NCBI RefSeq assembly: GCF_029051725.1
Contig: NZ_JAACFU010000019.1
Span: 1-64,000, forward strand
DNA length: 64,000 bases
Direction: 5' to 3'
Source of the DNA: Bradyrhizobium sp. CSS354
Lineage (GTDB): Bacteria; Pseudomonadota; Alphaproteobacteria; Rhizobiales; Xanthobacteraceae
Shown: piece by piece, positions 15,272-23,672 of the stretch
Position numbering within the stretch: the first letter of the stretch is position 1
Layout: each line of letters opens with the position of its first letter
Notes under the pieces: generated by a model
What the model was told of the DNA's origin: nothing
Database searches by the model: none
What the model saw: only the letters and a program-made list of their open reading frames with translations
Program-made: the position numbers and the translations under genes

Positions 15272-17845
15272 TCACGCCCGCTGCACAAAACTGTCCACGA
15301 CCTTCTTTTCCCCCGCCTTGTCGAAGGCGATGGTGAGCTTATTGCCGTCGATCTTGGTGACGCGGCCGTAGCCGAATTTCTGGTGGAAGACCCGGTCTGA
15401 GACGGAGAATTCCGAGGTCGTGCCGGTGGATTTGGCCACCAGCTCGCCCTCGATCGTCAGCGGCCCACGGCGGCGCGAGGAGAAGCTGCCGAAATCGGGC
15501 GAGGACGACTGGGACGAAAACGACGAGGCCTGTTCCTCGAAGCTGCCGCGGCCGCCATTGCCGCCCCCACCGCCGCCACGATTGCGATTGGCCTGGGCGC
15601 GCTGCCAGCCCGGGGTCGAATAGGTGGAGCCGAACGCTTCCATGTCGTCGAAGCGGGAGGCCCCGTAGCCGCCGGTGCCGCCCCAGGCCGAGCCGCCCTT
15701 GGATTCCGTGATCTCGACATTGGCCGCCGGCAGTTCGTCGAGGAAGCGCGACGGGATCGTGGTCGACCAGGTGCCATGGATCCGGCGGTTGGTGGCAAAA
15801 TAGATTTTGGCGCGGCGGCGGGCGCGGGTTAGGCCGACATGGCCGAGCCGGCGCTCTTCCTCGAGGCCGGCGCGGCCCTGTTCGTCCAGCGTGCGCTGGC
15901 TCGGAAACAGGCCTTCCTCCCAGCCGGGCAGGAACACGTTGTCGAATTCCAGCCCCTTGGCCGAATGCAGCGTCATCAGCGACACCGCGTCCTCATCGGC
16001 GCCGCTGTCGCGGTCCATCACCAGCGAGATGTGCTCCAAAAACCCTTGCAGATTCTCGAACTCCTCCATCGAGCGCACCAGCTCCTTGAGGTTTTCGAGC
16101 CGACCCGCGGCGTCCGCCGAGCGGTCCTTCTGCCACATCTCGGTGTAGCCGCTCTCGTCGAGCACGATCTGGGCCAGATCAGTGTGCGACGTGACCTCGC
16201 GCTGGGCGCGCCAGCGGTCGAACTGGGCGACGACGTCGCGCAAGGAGCCGCGCGCCTTCGGCTTCAGCTCATCGGTCTCGACCACCGCGCGCGCCGCCTC
16301 GAACAGCGGAATGCGGCGCTTGCGGGCGTGATCGTGCAGCATCTGCACGGTGGCATCGCCCAGGCCGCGCTTGGGCGTGTTGACGATGCGCTCGAAGGCG
16401 AGATCGTCGGCCGGTGAATTGATGACGCGCAGATAAGCCAGCGCATCGCGGATTTCGGCGCGCTCGTAGAAGCGCGGGCCGCCGATGACGCGATAGGGCA
16501 GGCCGAGCGTGACGAAACGGTCCTCGAACTCGCGCATCTGGTAGGAGGCGCGCACCAGGATCGCGATCTCGTTGAGCTTGTCGCCCTGGCGCTGGATCTG
16601 CTCGATCTCCTCGCCGATGCCGCGGGCTTCCTCTTCCGAATCCCAGGAGCCTGTGACCGTGACCTTCTCGCCGTCATGGTCCTCGGTGCGCAGCGTCTTG
16701 CCGAGCCGGCCCTCGTTGTGCGCGATCAGGTGCGAGGCGGCGGCGAGGATGTGGCCGGTCGAGCGGTAGTTGCGCTCGAGGCGGATGACCTTGGCGCCGG
16801 GGAAATCATGGTCGAAGCGCAGGATGTTGTCGACCTCCGCGCCGCGCCAGCCATAGATCGACTGGTCGTCATCGCCGACGCAGCAGATGTTTTTGGTGGG
16901 GCCTACAGGGACAGCCGTCATTCCGGGATGCGCCGAAGGCGCCCCGGAATCTGGAGCCGAGGACTCATCTCCGGATTCCGGGTTCGGCTCTTCGAGCCGC
17001 CCCGGAATGACAGTGGGCGAGGTTGGCTTCGACGGCGCCTGCGACAGCAGCCGCAGCCACAGATACTGCGCGACGTTGGTGTCTTGGTACTCATCGACCA
17101 GAATGAATTTGAAGCGCTGCTGGTACTGCCGCAGGATATCCGGGTGCTCGCGGAAGATGCGGATATCCTCGAGCAGCAGATCGCCGAAATCGGCGGCGTT
17201 CAGGATCTTCAGCCGCTCCTGATAGCTCGCATAGAGCTTGCCGCCCTTGCCGTTGGCGAAGACGGCGGCTTCGCCCGAGGGCACCTGCGACGGCGTCAGG
17301 CCGCGGTTCTTCCAGCCGTCGATCAGGCCGGCCAGCATGCGCGCGGGCCAGCGCTTGTCGTCGATGTTGTCGGCTTGCAGGAGCTGCTTCAGGAGCCGCA
17401 CCTGATCGTCGACGTCGAGCACGGTGAAGTTCGACTTGAGCTGCGCCAGCTCGGCATGGGTGCGCAGGATGCGTCCGCCGATGGAGTGGAAGGTGCCGAG
17501 CCACGGCATGCCTTCGACCGCATGGCCGAGCATCTGGCCGAGCCGGTGCTTCATCTCGCGCGCGGCCTTGTTGGTGAAGGTCACCGACAGGATCTCGGAG
17601 GGGCGGGCGCGGCCCTGGCTCAGGATATGGGCGATGCGCGTGGTCAGCACGCGGGTCTTCCCGGTGCCGGCGCCGGCCAGCACCAGAACCGGGCCGTCCA
17701 GCGTCTCCACAGCCTCGCGCTGCTCCGGATTGAGCCCGGACAGGTATTGCGGGCCTACCGAGGCCCGCGCACGCGCGGCGATGCCGCCGGCTGCGGGTTG
17801 GTGGTCGGGGACGCTTTGGGACGTGATCTTGCTCGGCTCGGTCAT
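15272..17845 (-). CDS. uvrD: ATP-dependent DNA helicase UvrD/PcrA with palindrome-encoded insert
   Basis: 857 residues. 3'-5' helicase for nucleotide excision and mismatch repair. Superfamily I motifs in order: NPEQREAV (Q), GAGTGKT at about 58-64 (I), TFTNKAAREMK (Ia), DEYQDTN near 249 (II), GDDDQSIYGWRGAEVDN near 322 (III), ERNYRST (IV), LMTLHSAKGLEF (V), VGLTRARRRAKI (VI), then a Gly-rich linker and a C-terminal Tudor-like VSDRVFHQKFGYGRVTKIDGNKL. Between motifs II and III about 32 residues (about 279-310) are encoded by a REP-like palindrome and have no counterpart in typical UvrD; all motifs stay in frame. Start ATG 17845 is favoured over 17863. All catalytic residues appear present, so it is likely functional. 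Confidence 0.93.
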   Translation of the reverse strand: MTEPSKITSQSVPDHQPAAGGIAARARASVGPQYLSGLNPEQREAVETLDGPVLVLAGAGTGKTRVLTTRIAHILSQGRARPSEILSVTFTNKAAREMKHRLGQMLGHAVEGMPWLGTFHSIGGRILRTHAELAQLKSNFTVLDVDDQVRLLKQLLQADNIDDKRWPARMLAGLIDGWKNRGLTPSQVPSGEAAVFANGKGGKLYASYQERLKILNAADFGDLLLEDIRIFREHPDILRQYQQRFKFILVDEYQDTNVAQYLWLRLLSQAPSKPTSPTVIPGRLEEPNPESGDESSAPDSGAPSAHPGMTAVPVGPTKNICCVGDDDQSIYGWRGAEVDNILRFDHDFPGAKVIRLERNYRSTGHILAAASHLIAHNEGRLGKTLRTEDHDGEKVTVTGSWDSEEEARGIGEEIEQIQRQGDKLNEIAILVRASYQMREFEDRFVTLGLPYRVIGGPRFYERAEIRDALAYLRVINSPADDLAFERIVNTPKRGLGDATVQMLHDHARKRRIPLFEAARAVVETDELKPKARGSLRDVVAQFDRWRAQREVTSHTDLAQIVLDESGYTEMWQKDRSADAAGRLENLKELVRSMEEFENLQGFLEHISLVMDRDSGADEDAVSLMTLHSAKGLEFDNVFLPGWEEGLFPSQRTLDEQGRAGLEEERRLGHVGLTRARRRAKIYFATNRRIHGTWSTTIPSRFLDELPAANVEITESKGGSAWGGTGGYGASRFDDMEAFGSTYSTPGWQRAQANRNRGGGGGGNGGRGSFEEQASSFSSQSSSPDFGSFSSRRRGPLTIEGELVAKSTGTTSEFSVSDRVFHQKFGYGRVTKIDGNKLTIAFDKAGEKKVVDSFVQRA
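16917..17011. repeat. REP-like two-hairpin palindrome inserted in frame in uvrD
   Basis: 95 bp bounded by GTCATTCCGGG and CCCGGAATGAC. Two hairpins: 16920-16950 (ATTCCGGG ... CCCGGAAT with inner GCGCC/GGCGC) and 16975-17008 (same outer arms with inner CGGCTC/GAGCCG). The element contains no stop codon in the uvrD frame and adds a Pro/Ser/Gly/Glu-rich segment (for example IPGRLEEPNPESGDE) to the helicase. The architecture parallels the intergenic element at 11506-11654. Confidence 0.85.
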
Positions 17846-18093
17846 GCGAATCATTTGCCCCACGTTGGCACCGCGGGGTGGTGAAAGGGGAGCCTTCTTA
17901 ACAGGGATTGATCCCTATATGGGGCCGCGGTCGGGGGTTTTCCACGTGCGCGGAAAGCCAATTTGTTCCTGCGGGTCAGGCGAATTTCCGGCTCCAGCGG
18001 GCCGGAACCATTGTTCCGCGTTGGCGATTGGTTCTGCAAGTGAGGCGCGTCAGTCGCCGATCGCAGACAAACATCGAAACAGAGGTTCGGATC

Positions 18094-18267
18094 ATGCTTA
18101 GCTGGGTAGTGACGTTTCTGGTTATCGCCCTGATCGCCGGTATCCTGGGCTTTGGCGGCCTCGCCGGCGCGTCGATCGAAATCGCCAAGATCATCTTCTT
18201 CATCGCGGTCGTGCTGTTCCTGGTCTCGGCCGTTGTTGGATTGGCCCGCGGCCGTAACAGGGTCTAG
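18094..18267 (+). CDS. DUF1328 small membrane protein (YtjA family)
   Basis: 57 residues: MLSWVVTFLVIALIAGILGFGGLAGASIEIAKIIF and a second hydrophobic helix VVLFLVSAVVGLARG, i.e. two membrane segments joined by a short turn, exactly the DUF1328 pattern. The function is unknown; homologues are frequent in stress-responsive sets. Upstream, GGAAC at 18004-18008 followed by CGAT 16 bp later weakly resembles an EcfG promoter, and it overlaps a GGAAC-CATT-GTTCC dyad. The gene ends 5 bp from the convergent thioesterase gene. Confidence 0.88.
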   Translation: MLSWVVTFLVIALIAGILGFGGLAGASIEIAKIIFFIAVVLFLVSAVVGLARGRNRV

Positions 18268-18272
18268 CGCGC

Positions 18273-18779
18273 TTACCGCTTCGAGGGCATCGCCACGTTG
18301 CGGCCGATGCCCTCGGGCCGCTGCACGGCGATGTGGGCCTTGACCACCGCTGCAATGCGCTCACGGATGTCTGGTGGAAAAGCCGCCACCTTTCGTGAGC
18401 CCATGTCGATGTGAAGCGACATGTTTTCCGACGTGGCGGACAGCCAACCCTCGGTCGCGTGTCGCAGCTCCTGGAAGGTGTGCAGCCGCTTGTCGTCGGC
18501 TTCCAGCAGCCAGACCGAGACCTGCACGGGATCGCCGAGGTGGATTTCGCGCAAATACCGCACGTGGCATTCGGCGGTGAAGGTCGAGCCGCTGCGCTCC
18601 TTCATGTAGCCCGGACCGATCCCGAGCGTCAGCCACATCTGGTCGATCGCGCGGTCGAACATCACGTTGTAATAGGCCATGTTGAGGTGGCCGTTGTAGT
18701 CGATCCATTGCGGCTCGATCTGCATGATCGAGGCGCGGAACGGCACGGTGTTGGTCGCTGTGGCGGCAGTCTCCGGCAT
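18273..18779 (-). CDS. Hotdog-fold acyl-CoA thioesterase
   Basis: 168 residues from ATG 18779. The hotdog active-site region EPQWIDYNGHLNMAYYNVMFDRAIDQMW is close to that of 4-hydroxybenzoyl-CoA thioesterase-like proteins, in particular the betainyl-CoA type found with carnitine dehydrogenase. Later conserved pieces are HVRYLREIHLGDPVQVSVWLLEADDKRLHTFQEL and SENMSLHIDM. Cytoplasmic, hydrolysing an acyl-CoA of unknown chain. The long upstream open frame to 19268 overlaps the FAD oxidase start in another frame and is not credible. Divergent from the FAD oxidase (87-bp gap), and convergent with the DUF1328 gene. Confidence 0.82.
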   Translation of the reverse strand: MPETAATATNTVPFRASIMQIEPQWIDYNGHLNMAYYNVMFDRAIDQMWLTLGIGPGYMKERSGSTFTAECHVRYLREIHLGDPVQVSVWLLEADDKRLHTFQELRHATEGWLSATSENMSLHIDMGSRKVAAFPPDIRERIAAVVKAHIAVQRPEGIGRNVAMPSKR

Positions 18780-18866
18780 ATTTCCTTCCCCAGCTATGCG
18801 GCCGGTCGCTTGACTTGACCGGTGAGATGTCCTTTGCCACGGTTCGTCTCGTCGGGAGGAACGTCC

Positions 18867-20291
18867 GTGGGTACGACCATCACCAATAATCCGCCGCGGC
18901 CGGCGCCGAAAGCCCTCGCGAGCGCGCTGGAGCAGCTTGCCGCACGGTTCGGCAACCGCCTCATCACCTCGCAAGCCGTCCGTGAGCAGCACGGCCATAC
19001 CACCACATGGATCGTGAACCAGCCGCCGGACGGCGTGGTGATGGCGCAGGAGACCGCCGACATCCAGGACGTGGTGCGGATCTGCGCGAAAAACGGCGTG
19101 CCCGTCATCGCCTTCGGCACCGGCACCTCGCTCGAGGGCCAGGTCAACGCACCCGCCGGCGGAATCTGCATCGATCTGCGCGACATGAACAAGGTGCTGG
19201 CGGTGCATGCCGAGGACCTCGACTGCGTGATTCAGCCTGGGGTCACCCGCAAGGCGCTCAACGAGCATCTCCGCGACCAGGGCCTGTTCTTCCCGATCGA
19301 CCCCGGCGCCGACGCCTCGCTCGGCGGCATGGCCTCGACCCGCGCCTCCGGCACCAACGCGGTGCGCTACGGCACCATGCGCGACAGTGTGCTGGCGCTG
19401 AAGGTGGTGCGCGGCGACGGCGAGATCATCACGACCGGCACGCGTGCGAAGAAATCATCCGCCGGCTACGACCTGACGCATCTGTTCGTCGGAGCCGAGG
19501 GCACGCTCGGCATCATCTCCGAATTGACCATCCGCCTGCGCGGCATCCCCGATACGATCGCGGCCGGCGCGGTGTCGTTCGAGACGGTGCATGGGGCGTG
19601 TCAGGCCGTGATCCTGGCGATCCAGACCGGCATTCCCGTCGCGCGGATCGAGTTGCTCAACGCCGCGCAGGTGCGGGCCTGCAACGCCTATTCGAAGCTG
19701 ACGCTGCCGGAAACGCCGCTGCTGCTGATGGAATTCCACGGCAGCGAGATCGAGGTCGCCGAGCAGTCCAAGGCCTTCGCCGAGATCGCCGGGGAGTACG
19801 GCGGCGGCGATTTCTCCTGGACCACCAAGCCGGAGGATCGCACAAAACTGTGGCAGGCGCGGCACGACGCCTACTGGTCGGTCAAGGCGCTGCGGCCCGG
19901 CGACAGCATCGGCGTGGTCGCGACCGACGTCTGCGTGCCGATCTCGCGGCTTGCCGAATGCGTCGGCGAGACCGAGGAAGATCTCAAGCGCCTCAACCTG
20001 TTGTCGCCGATCGTCGGTCATGTCGGCGACGGCAATTTCCACTGTTCGCTGGTCTGCGACACCAACGATGCCGACGAGATGGCGCGCGGCGAGGAGTTCA
20101 TGCATCGGCTGGTCGAGCGCGCGCAGGCGATGGACGGCACCTGCACCGGCGAGCACGGCATCGGCCAGGGCAAGCAGAAATACCTCAAGGCGGAGCTCGG
20201 CCCCGAGGCGATCGACGCGATGCGGGCGCTGAAAAAGGCGCTCGATCCGCAGAACATCTTCAATCCCGGCAAGATCGTACCGGAGGCGTAG
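18867..20291 (+). CDS. FAD-linked oxidase, GlcD/D-lactate dehydrogenase type
   Basis: 474 residues from GTG 18867, which has GGGAGGA 6 nt upstream; the in-frame ATG at 18822 has no such site. FAD-binding PCMH domain: VIAFGTGTSLEGQVNAPAGGICIDL, VTRKALNEHLRDQGLFFPIDPGADASLGGMASTRASGTNAVRYG, and LTHLFVGAEGTLGIISE. The C-terminal catalytic domain ends with HVGDGNFH and TCTGEHGIGQGKQKYL. This is the pattern of D-lactate dehydrogenase (cytochrome) and glycolate oxidase subunit GlcD. No GlcE/GlcF genes follow, which favours a single-subunit D-lactate or 2-hydroxyacid dehydrogenase. Electron acceptor unknown. Confidence 0.88.
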   Translation: MGTTITNNPPRPAPKALASALEQLAARFGNRLITSQAVREQHGHTTTWIVNQPPDGVVMAQETADIQDVVRICAKNGVPVIAFGTGTSLEGQVNAPAGGICIDLRDMNKVLAVHAEDLDCVIQPGVTRKALNEHLRDQGLFFPIDPGADASLGGMASTRASGTNAVRYGTMRDSVLALKVVRGDGEIITTGTRAKKSSAGYDLTHLFVGAEGTLGIISELTIRLRGIPDTIAAGAVSFETVHGACQAVILAIQTGIPVARIELLNAAQVRACNAYSKLTLPETPLLLMEFHGSEIEVAEQSKAFAEIAGEYGGGDFSWTTKPEDRTKLWQARHDAYWSVKALRPGDSIGVVATDVCVPISRLAECVGETEEDLKRLNLLSPIVGHVGDGNFHCSLVCDTNDADEMARGEEFMHRLVERAQAMDGTCTGEHGIGQGKQKYLKAELGPEAIDAMRALKKALDPQNIFNPGKIVPEA

Positions 20292-20341
20292 CGCCCGCCG
20301 TGGCCGCCGTTTATGCTCGCTCCCTCACCACGGAGCAGGCA

Positions 20342-20704
20342 ATGCAGTGGTTCGCGCGCAAGACGCGTCAGGACATCTGGGACGAAGCGATCGAACGGCC
20401 GCTCGGCGACATCGAGGCCGCCGAGCGCATCCGTGCGATCTGTGACGCCGCTGCGGCCAGCGCGGCAGGCAGCGCGCGCAACGACAAGCGCGACAGCGAG
20501 CGCTACGAGCGGGCGGCGAAAGTCGCGATGGAAATCGCGATGAAGATCTCGGATGGACTGATGCGCGACGACGCAGTCCGTCGCATCGTCGATCTCTGCA
20601 TGACAGCGAACGACCTCAAGACGGCGCAGATCCTGTTTCGCGCGATCCATGCCAACTGGATCCGCGAAACGGTGCAGCGGGATCATCCGACATTGGCGCA
20701 GTGA
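20342..20704 (+). CDS. Hypothetical protein
   Basis: 120 residues, predicted almost entirely helical: MQWFARKTRQDIWDEAIERPLGDIEAAERIRAICDAAAASA, a polar middle (NDKRDSERYERAAKVAMEIAMKI) and DDAVRRIVDLCMTANDLKTAQILFRAIHANWIRE. The second half looks like tetratricopeptide-type helical pairs but no motif is definite. No signal peptide. It lies 50 bp after the FAD oxidase on the same strand and is convergent with the SulP gene (6-bp gap). Function unknown. Confidence 0.6.
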   Translation: MQWFARKTRQDIWDEAIERPLGDIEAAERIRAICDAAAASAAGSARNDKRDSERYERAAKVAMEIAMKISDGLMRDDAVRRIVDLCMTANDLKTAQILFRAIHANWIRETVQRDHPTLAQ

Positions 20705-20710
20705 GCGCAG

Positions 20711-22378
20711 TTATTTCGCCAACTTCCGCACGGCCTCGTCGACGCTGTGGAAGACGTTCTCCCGGGGCAGGGCCTCGAACAGCCTGAACCGCTCGAACGC
20801 GTCCTGCGCACGCACCGATTCCAGCCGGGCCAACGCGACCGTGACGCCCTGTTCGCTGCACGCCCTGAACACGTCAAGCAGGATCTGCGCGGCGGTAAAG
20901 TCGATCTCGACCATGCCGCTCGCCTCCAGCACCAGCAGCTGCGGCGGCGTCGCGCCGAGCACCTTGGCTACGTCGCTGCGAAAGCCGGGCGCGTTGAGGA
21001 ACGACAGCGGCGCCTGCAGTCCGATTACGGCGACGCCGGCGATCCGCTCGCCGGCGATGTGCGGATGCGCCGGCCACCAGATCGTGGTGCCCGGCACGCG
21101 CTCGAACTCGACGAGCCGCGCGCGCGTCGTGCTCCAGATGCCGTGCAGCAGCGACAGCACGATGCCGAGGAATGCGCCCTGCTGGATCGGCAGCACGATG
21201 ATCAGCGCGGCGGTGGCGACAATCAGCAGGAATTCGCTCGGGGATTGGCGATAGATCGTGACGATCTGCTTCACGCGGATGATGCGCAGGGCGACGAACA
21301 GCAGGATGCCGCCGAGGGCTGCGTCCGGAACGTGCTGCAGCAACCCCGTTCCAAACGCGAGCAGCGCCAGCACGATTGCAGCCGCGGCGAGGCCCGCGAG
21401 CTGCGATTGTCCGCCGGTCTCGGCGACAATGCCCGTCCGCGGCGGGCTGGCATTGACCGGAAATGCACCGAACAGGCCCGACAGCACGCTGCCGGCGCCC
21501 GCGCCGAGAAAGTCGCGATCGACATCGGCCGGCTTGTCGGGATCGGACGGGAACGAGCGCGTCGTCGCCGCCGTCTGCACCATCACCACGACCGTGATGA
21601 CAAAGGCGAGCGGCACGAGGCGGACCCATTGCTCCGGAGCGAGCTCGGGGAAGGTCGGCCGCGGCAGCGTCCCCGGCACGAGGCCGACGACATTGACGCC
21701 CTTGTTCTCGAGGCCGAGCGCGATCGTGGCCAGGGTCGCGGCAACGAGCCCGATCAGCGCGCCCGGGATTTTTGCGCTGATCTTCTCGGCGACGAAGACC
21801 ACGGCCAGCACACCGAAGCCGATGCACAGCGTGAACGGATTGGTGCGGCCGAGTTCGCTTGCGAGCACGCCGATGCGATCGAGCGTCGGCCCGCTCGGCG
21901 AGTCCAGGCCCAGCACGCCCGGCACTTGCGACACGATGATGTGGACGGAGATGCCGGCGAGGAAGCCGACCATGACCGGCACGGACAAGAGATTGGCGAT
22001 GCCGCCGAGGCGGAAAGCGCCGCCAGCCAGCATCATCGCGCCGACCATCAGCGCCAGCGCGATCGCGAATCCCTGATACTCAGGCGAGCCGGCGGCGGCC
22101 AGCGCCGCCAGCCCGCCGGCGAAGATCGGCGTGATCGTGGAATCGGCGCCGCAGGACAGGAAACGATTGCCGCCGAGCATCGCAAAGCCGAGCGACCCCG
22201 CCATGAAAGCGAAGAAGCCGATCTGCGGGGCGAAGCCGCCGAGCCGTGCGGTCGCCATCTGCTCGGGAATCGCGATCGCCGCAAGCGTCAGGCCGGCCAT
22301 GAGGTCGCCAGGCAGCGAATAGGACGCCAGCGAGCGAAATAGCGGCCATGATGTTGCGGTGTGAGCGTCCTGCGCCAT
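20711..22378 (-). CDS. SulP-family anion transporter with STAS domain
   Basis: 555 residues from ATG 22378. SulP landmarks: SYSLPGDLMAGLTLAAIAIPEQMATARLGG at the N-terminus (sulfate transporter signature region), GADSTITPIFAGGLA, about 10-12 membrane helices, the conserved FPVNASPPRTGIVAETGGQSQLAGL, and a C-terminal STAS domain from about residue 430 (IAGVAVIGLQAPLSFLNA, LLVLEASGMVEIDFTAAQIL). SulP proteins move sulfate, bicarbonate or other anions across the inner membrane. No carbonic anhydrase or sulfate-assimilation gene lies near. The 164-bp upstream gap shows no recognisable operator. Confidence 0.9.
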   Translation of the reverse strand: MAQDAHTATSWPLFRSLASYSLPGDLMAGLTLAAIAIPEQMATARLGGFAPQIGFFAFMAGSLGFAMLGGNRFLSCGADSTITPIFAGGLAALAAAGSPEYQGFAIALALMVGAMMLAGGAFRLGGIANLLSVPVMVGFLAGISVHIIVSQVPGVLGLDSPSGPTLDRIGVLASELGRTNPFTLCIGFGVLAVVFVAEKISAKIPGALIGLVAATLATIALGLENKGVNVVGLVPGTLPRPTFPELAPEQWVRLVPLAFVITVVVMVQTAATTRSFPSDPDKPADVDRDFLGAGAGSVLSGLFGAFPVNASPPRTGIVAETGGQSQLAGLAAAAIVLALLAFGTGLLQHVPDAALGGILLFVALRIIRVKQIVTIYRQSPSEFLLIVATAALIIVLPIQQGAFLGIVLSLLHGIWSTTRARLVEFERVPGTTIWWPAHPHIAGERIAGVAVIGLQAPLSFLNAPGFRSDVAKVLGATPPQLLVLEASGMVEIDFTAAQILLDVFRACSEQGVTVALARLESVRAQDAFERFRLFEALPRENVFHSVDEAVRKLAK

Positions 22379-22542
22379 CAGCAGCGAATCCCCGAAGCGT
22401 CCCGTTGGCCGACCAGACCACAGCTGCCGGTCGTCGGCAAACATGGGGTTGCCGGCCTCGCCGCTATATCGTGCGACGCCGCAGGGCCCGCAGGCACTTA
22501 TCGCGTCTGCGAGCCCCACGCGCACTCTCGCGAGACTACGCT

Positions 22543-22809
22543 CTATGGCTTCGACGCCTGCGCCTGCTTCAGCGCGCTCTTGCAGCCATCCGATAGCTGG
22601 TCGAAATGCTCGATCATGCACTGCTTGACGCGGCCGCCTCCCGGCATGATGCCAGAGCACAGCGCGCGCATGTCCGCGGTGCACGCTTGGCGTACCTCCT
22701 GTCGCGGTTGCTGGGCGGACGCGGCGCCCGCGGACGATACCGCGACCAGCGCGGAGATGATGGCCGCGATCGCGCGTCGCAGCTCCCGCAGTTGTACAGG
22801 TCTCACCAT
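22543..22809 (-). CDS. Small exported Cys-rich (GLG1-like) protein
   Basis: 88 residues from ATG 22809. A signal peptide (RRAIAAIISALVAVSSAGAASAQQ) is followed by a mature part of about 55 residues with four cysteines: ACTADMRALCSGIMPGGGRVKQCMIEHFDQLSDGC, one cysteine-rich GLG1-type repeat. Ends KSALKQAQASKP. Its start overlaps the stop of the GCG-motif gene upstream by 7 bp (ATGGTGA), so translation is coupled. Role unknown; probably periplasmic with two disulfides. Shares its pattern with the larger protein at 14763-15179. Confidence 0.75.
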   Translation of the reverse strand: MVRPVQLRELRRAIAAIISALVAVSSAGAASAQQPRQEVRQACTADMRALCSGIMPGGGRVKQCMIEHFDQLSDGCKSALKQAQASKP

Positions 22810-23078
22810 GCGCAGACCCTCCGCGCGCCGAATGGCGTGCTGGTCCACCAACAAGCCCCCGGATAGGGAGGCGCCGCATAGGCATAGGGTGCATAGGGCA
22901 CGATGTTCCGCCGGCACAGGCCGTTGGCCGTCAGGTGCCAGCCGGGCCCGCAGCCGCCGCTGACTTCGGTGAGGCTGTCGGATATGGCGGGGTGAGGGCT
23001 GGGACTGAAGGCCAGCGCGGTCGAACCTGCGGCCAGTGCGGCTGCCGCGGCCGACGCCAAGATCGTCAATCGTCGCAT
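22803..23078 (-). CDS. Small exported protein with GCG motif
   Basis: 91 residues from ATG 23078. Signal peptide RRLTILASAAAAALAAGSTALA, then GGCGPGWHLTANGLCRRN, which is the GCG motif block seen at the head of many rhizobial small secreted proteins, and a Tyr/Pro/Ala-rich stretch (VPYAPYAYAAPPYPGACWW). Five cysteines in the mature part. The stop overlaps the start of the downstream Cys-rich gene by 7 bp. Function unknown. A start further upstream at 23126 would put 16 residues before the signal and was rejected. Confidence 0.72.
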   Translation of the reverse strand: MRRLTILASAAAAALAAGSTALAFSPSPHPAISDSLTEVSGGCGPGWHLTANGLCRRNIVPYAPYAYAAPPYPGACWWTSTPFGARRVCAW

Positions 23079-23170
23079 TCGAGATATCCATGTTTGCAGG
23101 TTGGAGGGAAGGCAGTCCGCGGCCACTGTTCTGACCCTGGCCGGAATTTCACGGTCGTGCGGCGCGACGG

Positions 23171-23500
23171 TCAGTACCGGTATCCGTAATAGGGATGGGT
23201 CACGACCGTGCCGCTGCGCGCCACGCTATTGCCGTTCGGACCCGTCGTGGTGCGCGTGTAGTCGAATGCATGCGGACCCACGCGCGTGATGCTGCCGCTG
23301 CGTGCGATCGTGCCGCCATAGGGCCCCGTCACCGAAGCCGAACGCGAGCAGGTACCGCCGGCGCATCCGCCGCTGGCGCTGCCGTAATAGGTGCCGCGCC
23401 AAGTCGTGACGCTGCCGCTGCGAACCCAGGCGTTTGCGTCGGAGGCGCTCGTGAGGGCCAGCACCGTTGCGAGTGATAGCGAAGCCAGGATGAGTTTCAT
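23171..23500 (-). CDS. Exported hypothetical protein, Gly/Ser/Thr-rich
   Basis: 109 residues from ATG 23500, with GGGAG 8 nt upstream. Signal peptide KLILASLSLATVLALTSASDANA; the mature part alternates VRSGSVTTWRGTYYG, SRSASVTGPYGGTIARSGSITRVG and YTRTTTGPNGNSVARSGTVVTHP, that is, three copies of a (S/A)RSGxVT motif spaced about 25-45 residues, and ends YYGYRY. Two cysteines (GGCAGGTC) lie close together. This looks like a small periplasmic beta-rich protein of unknown role. Divergent from the response regulator at 23673 across a 172-bp region with a GTAAC direct repeat. Confidence 0.75.
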   Translation of the reverse strand: MKLILASLSLATVLALTSASDANAWVRSGSVTTWRGTYYGSASGGCAGGTCSRSASVTGPYGGTIARSGSITRVGPHAFDYTRTTTGPNGNSVARSGTVVTHPYYGYRY

Positions 23501-23605
23501 CGGATACTCCCGTTTGCGAGGACGCGCCGGAACGAGACCGGTCGCCGCATGGGGGCCAATCTCGCCTCGATGTTTTGCCGTGATGTTGCCGGCGAGGCCG
23601 GATAT

Positions 23606-23620
23606 GTAACGTTTTGTAAC
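23606..23620. promoter_or_regulatory. GTAAC direct repeat, OmpR-type operator
   Basis: GTAAC at 23606-23610 and again at 23616-23620, i.e. a 10-bp period, the spacing used by OmpR/PhoB-family dimers. It lies 53 bp upstream of the response regulator start and about 106 bp upstream of the divergent exported protein, so both may be targets. Confidence 0.5.
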
Positions 23621-23672
23621 GAGTGATGGGCTCGCCACATTCCCGCCGGCGGGTTGCTCGATAGAGATCGCG

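Noticed and set aside
18004..18017. GGAAC-CATT-GTTCC as an EcfG promoter or operator before DUF1328
   Set aside because: The -10 at 16 bp reads CGAT, not CGTT, and the CGTT present is only 10 bp away; too weak to list as a promoter.
19007..20342. Upstream extension of the small gene at 20342 to a 565-codon frame
   Set aside because: The extension lies in the +1 frame of the FAD oxidase and is Arg-rich shadow; only the part from ATG 20342 has normal composition.
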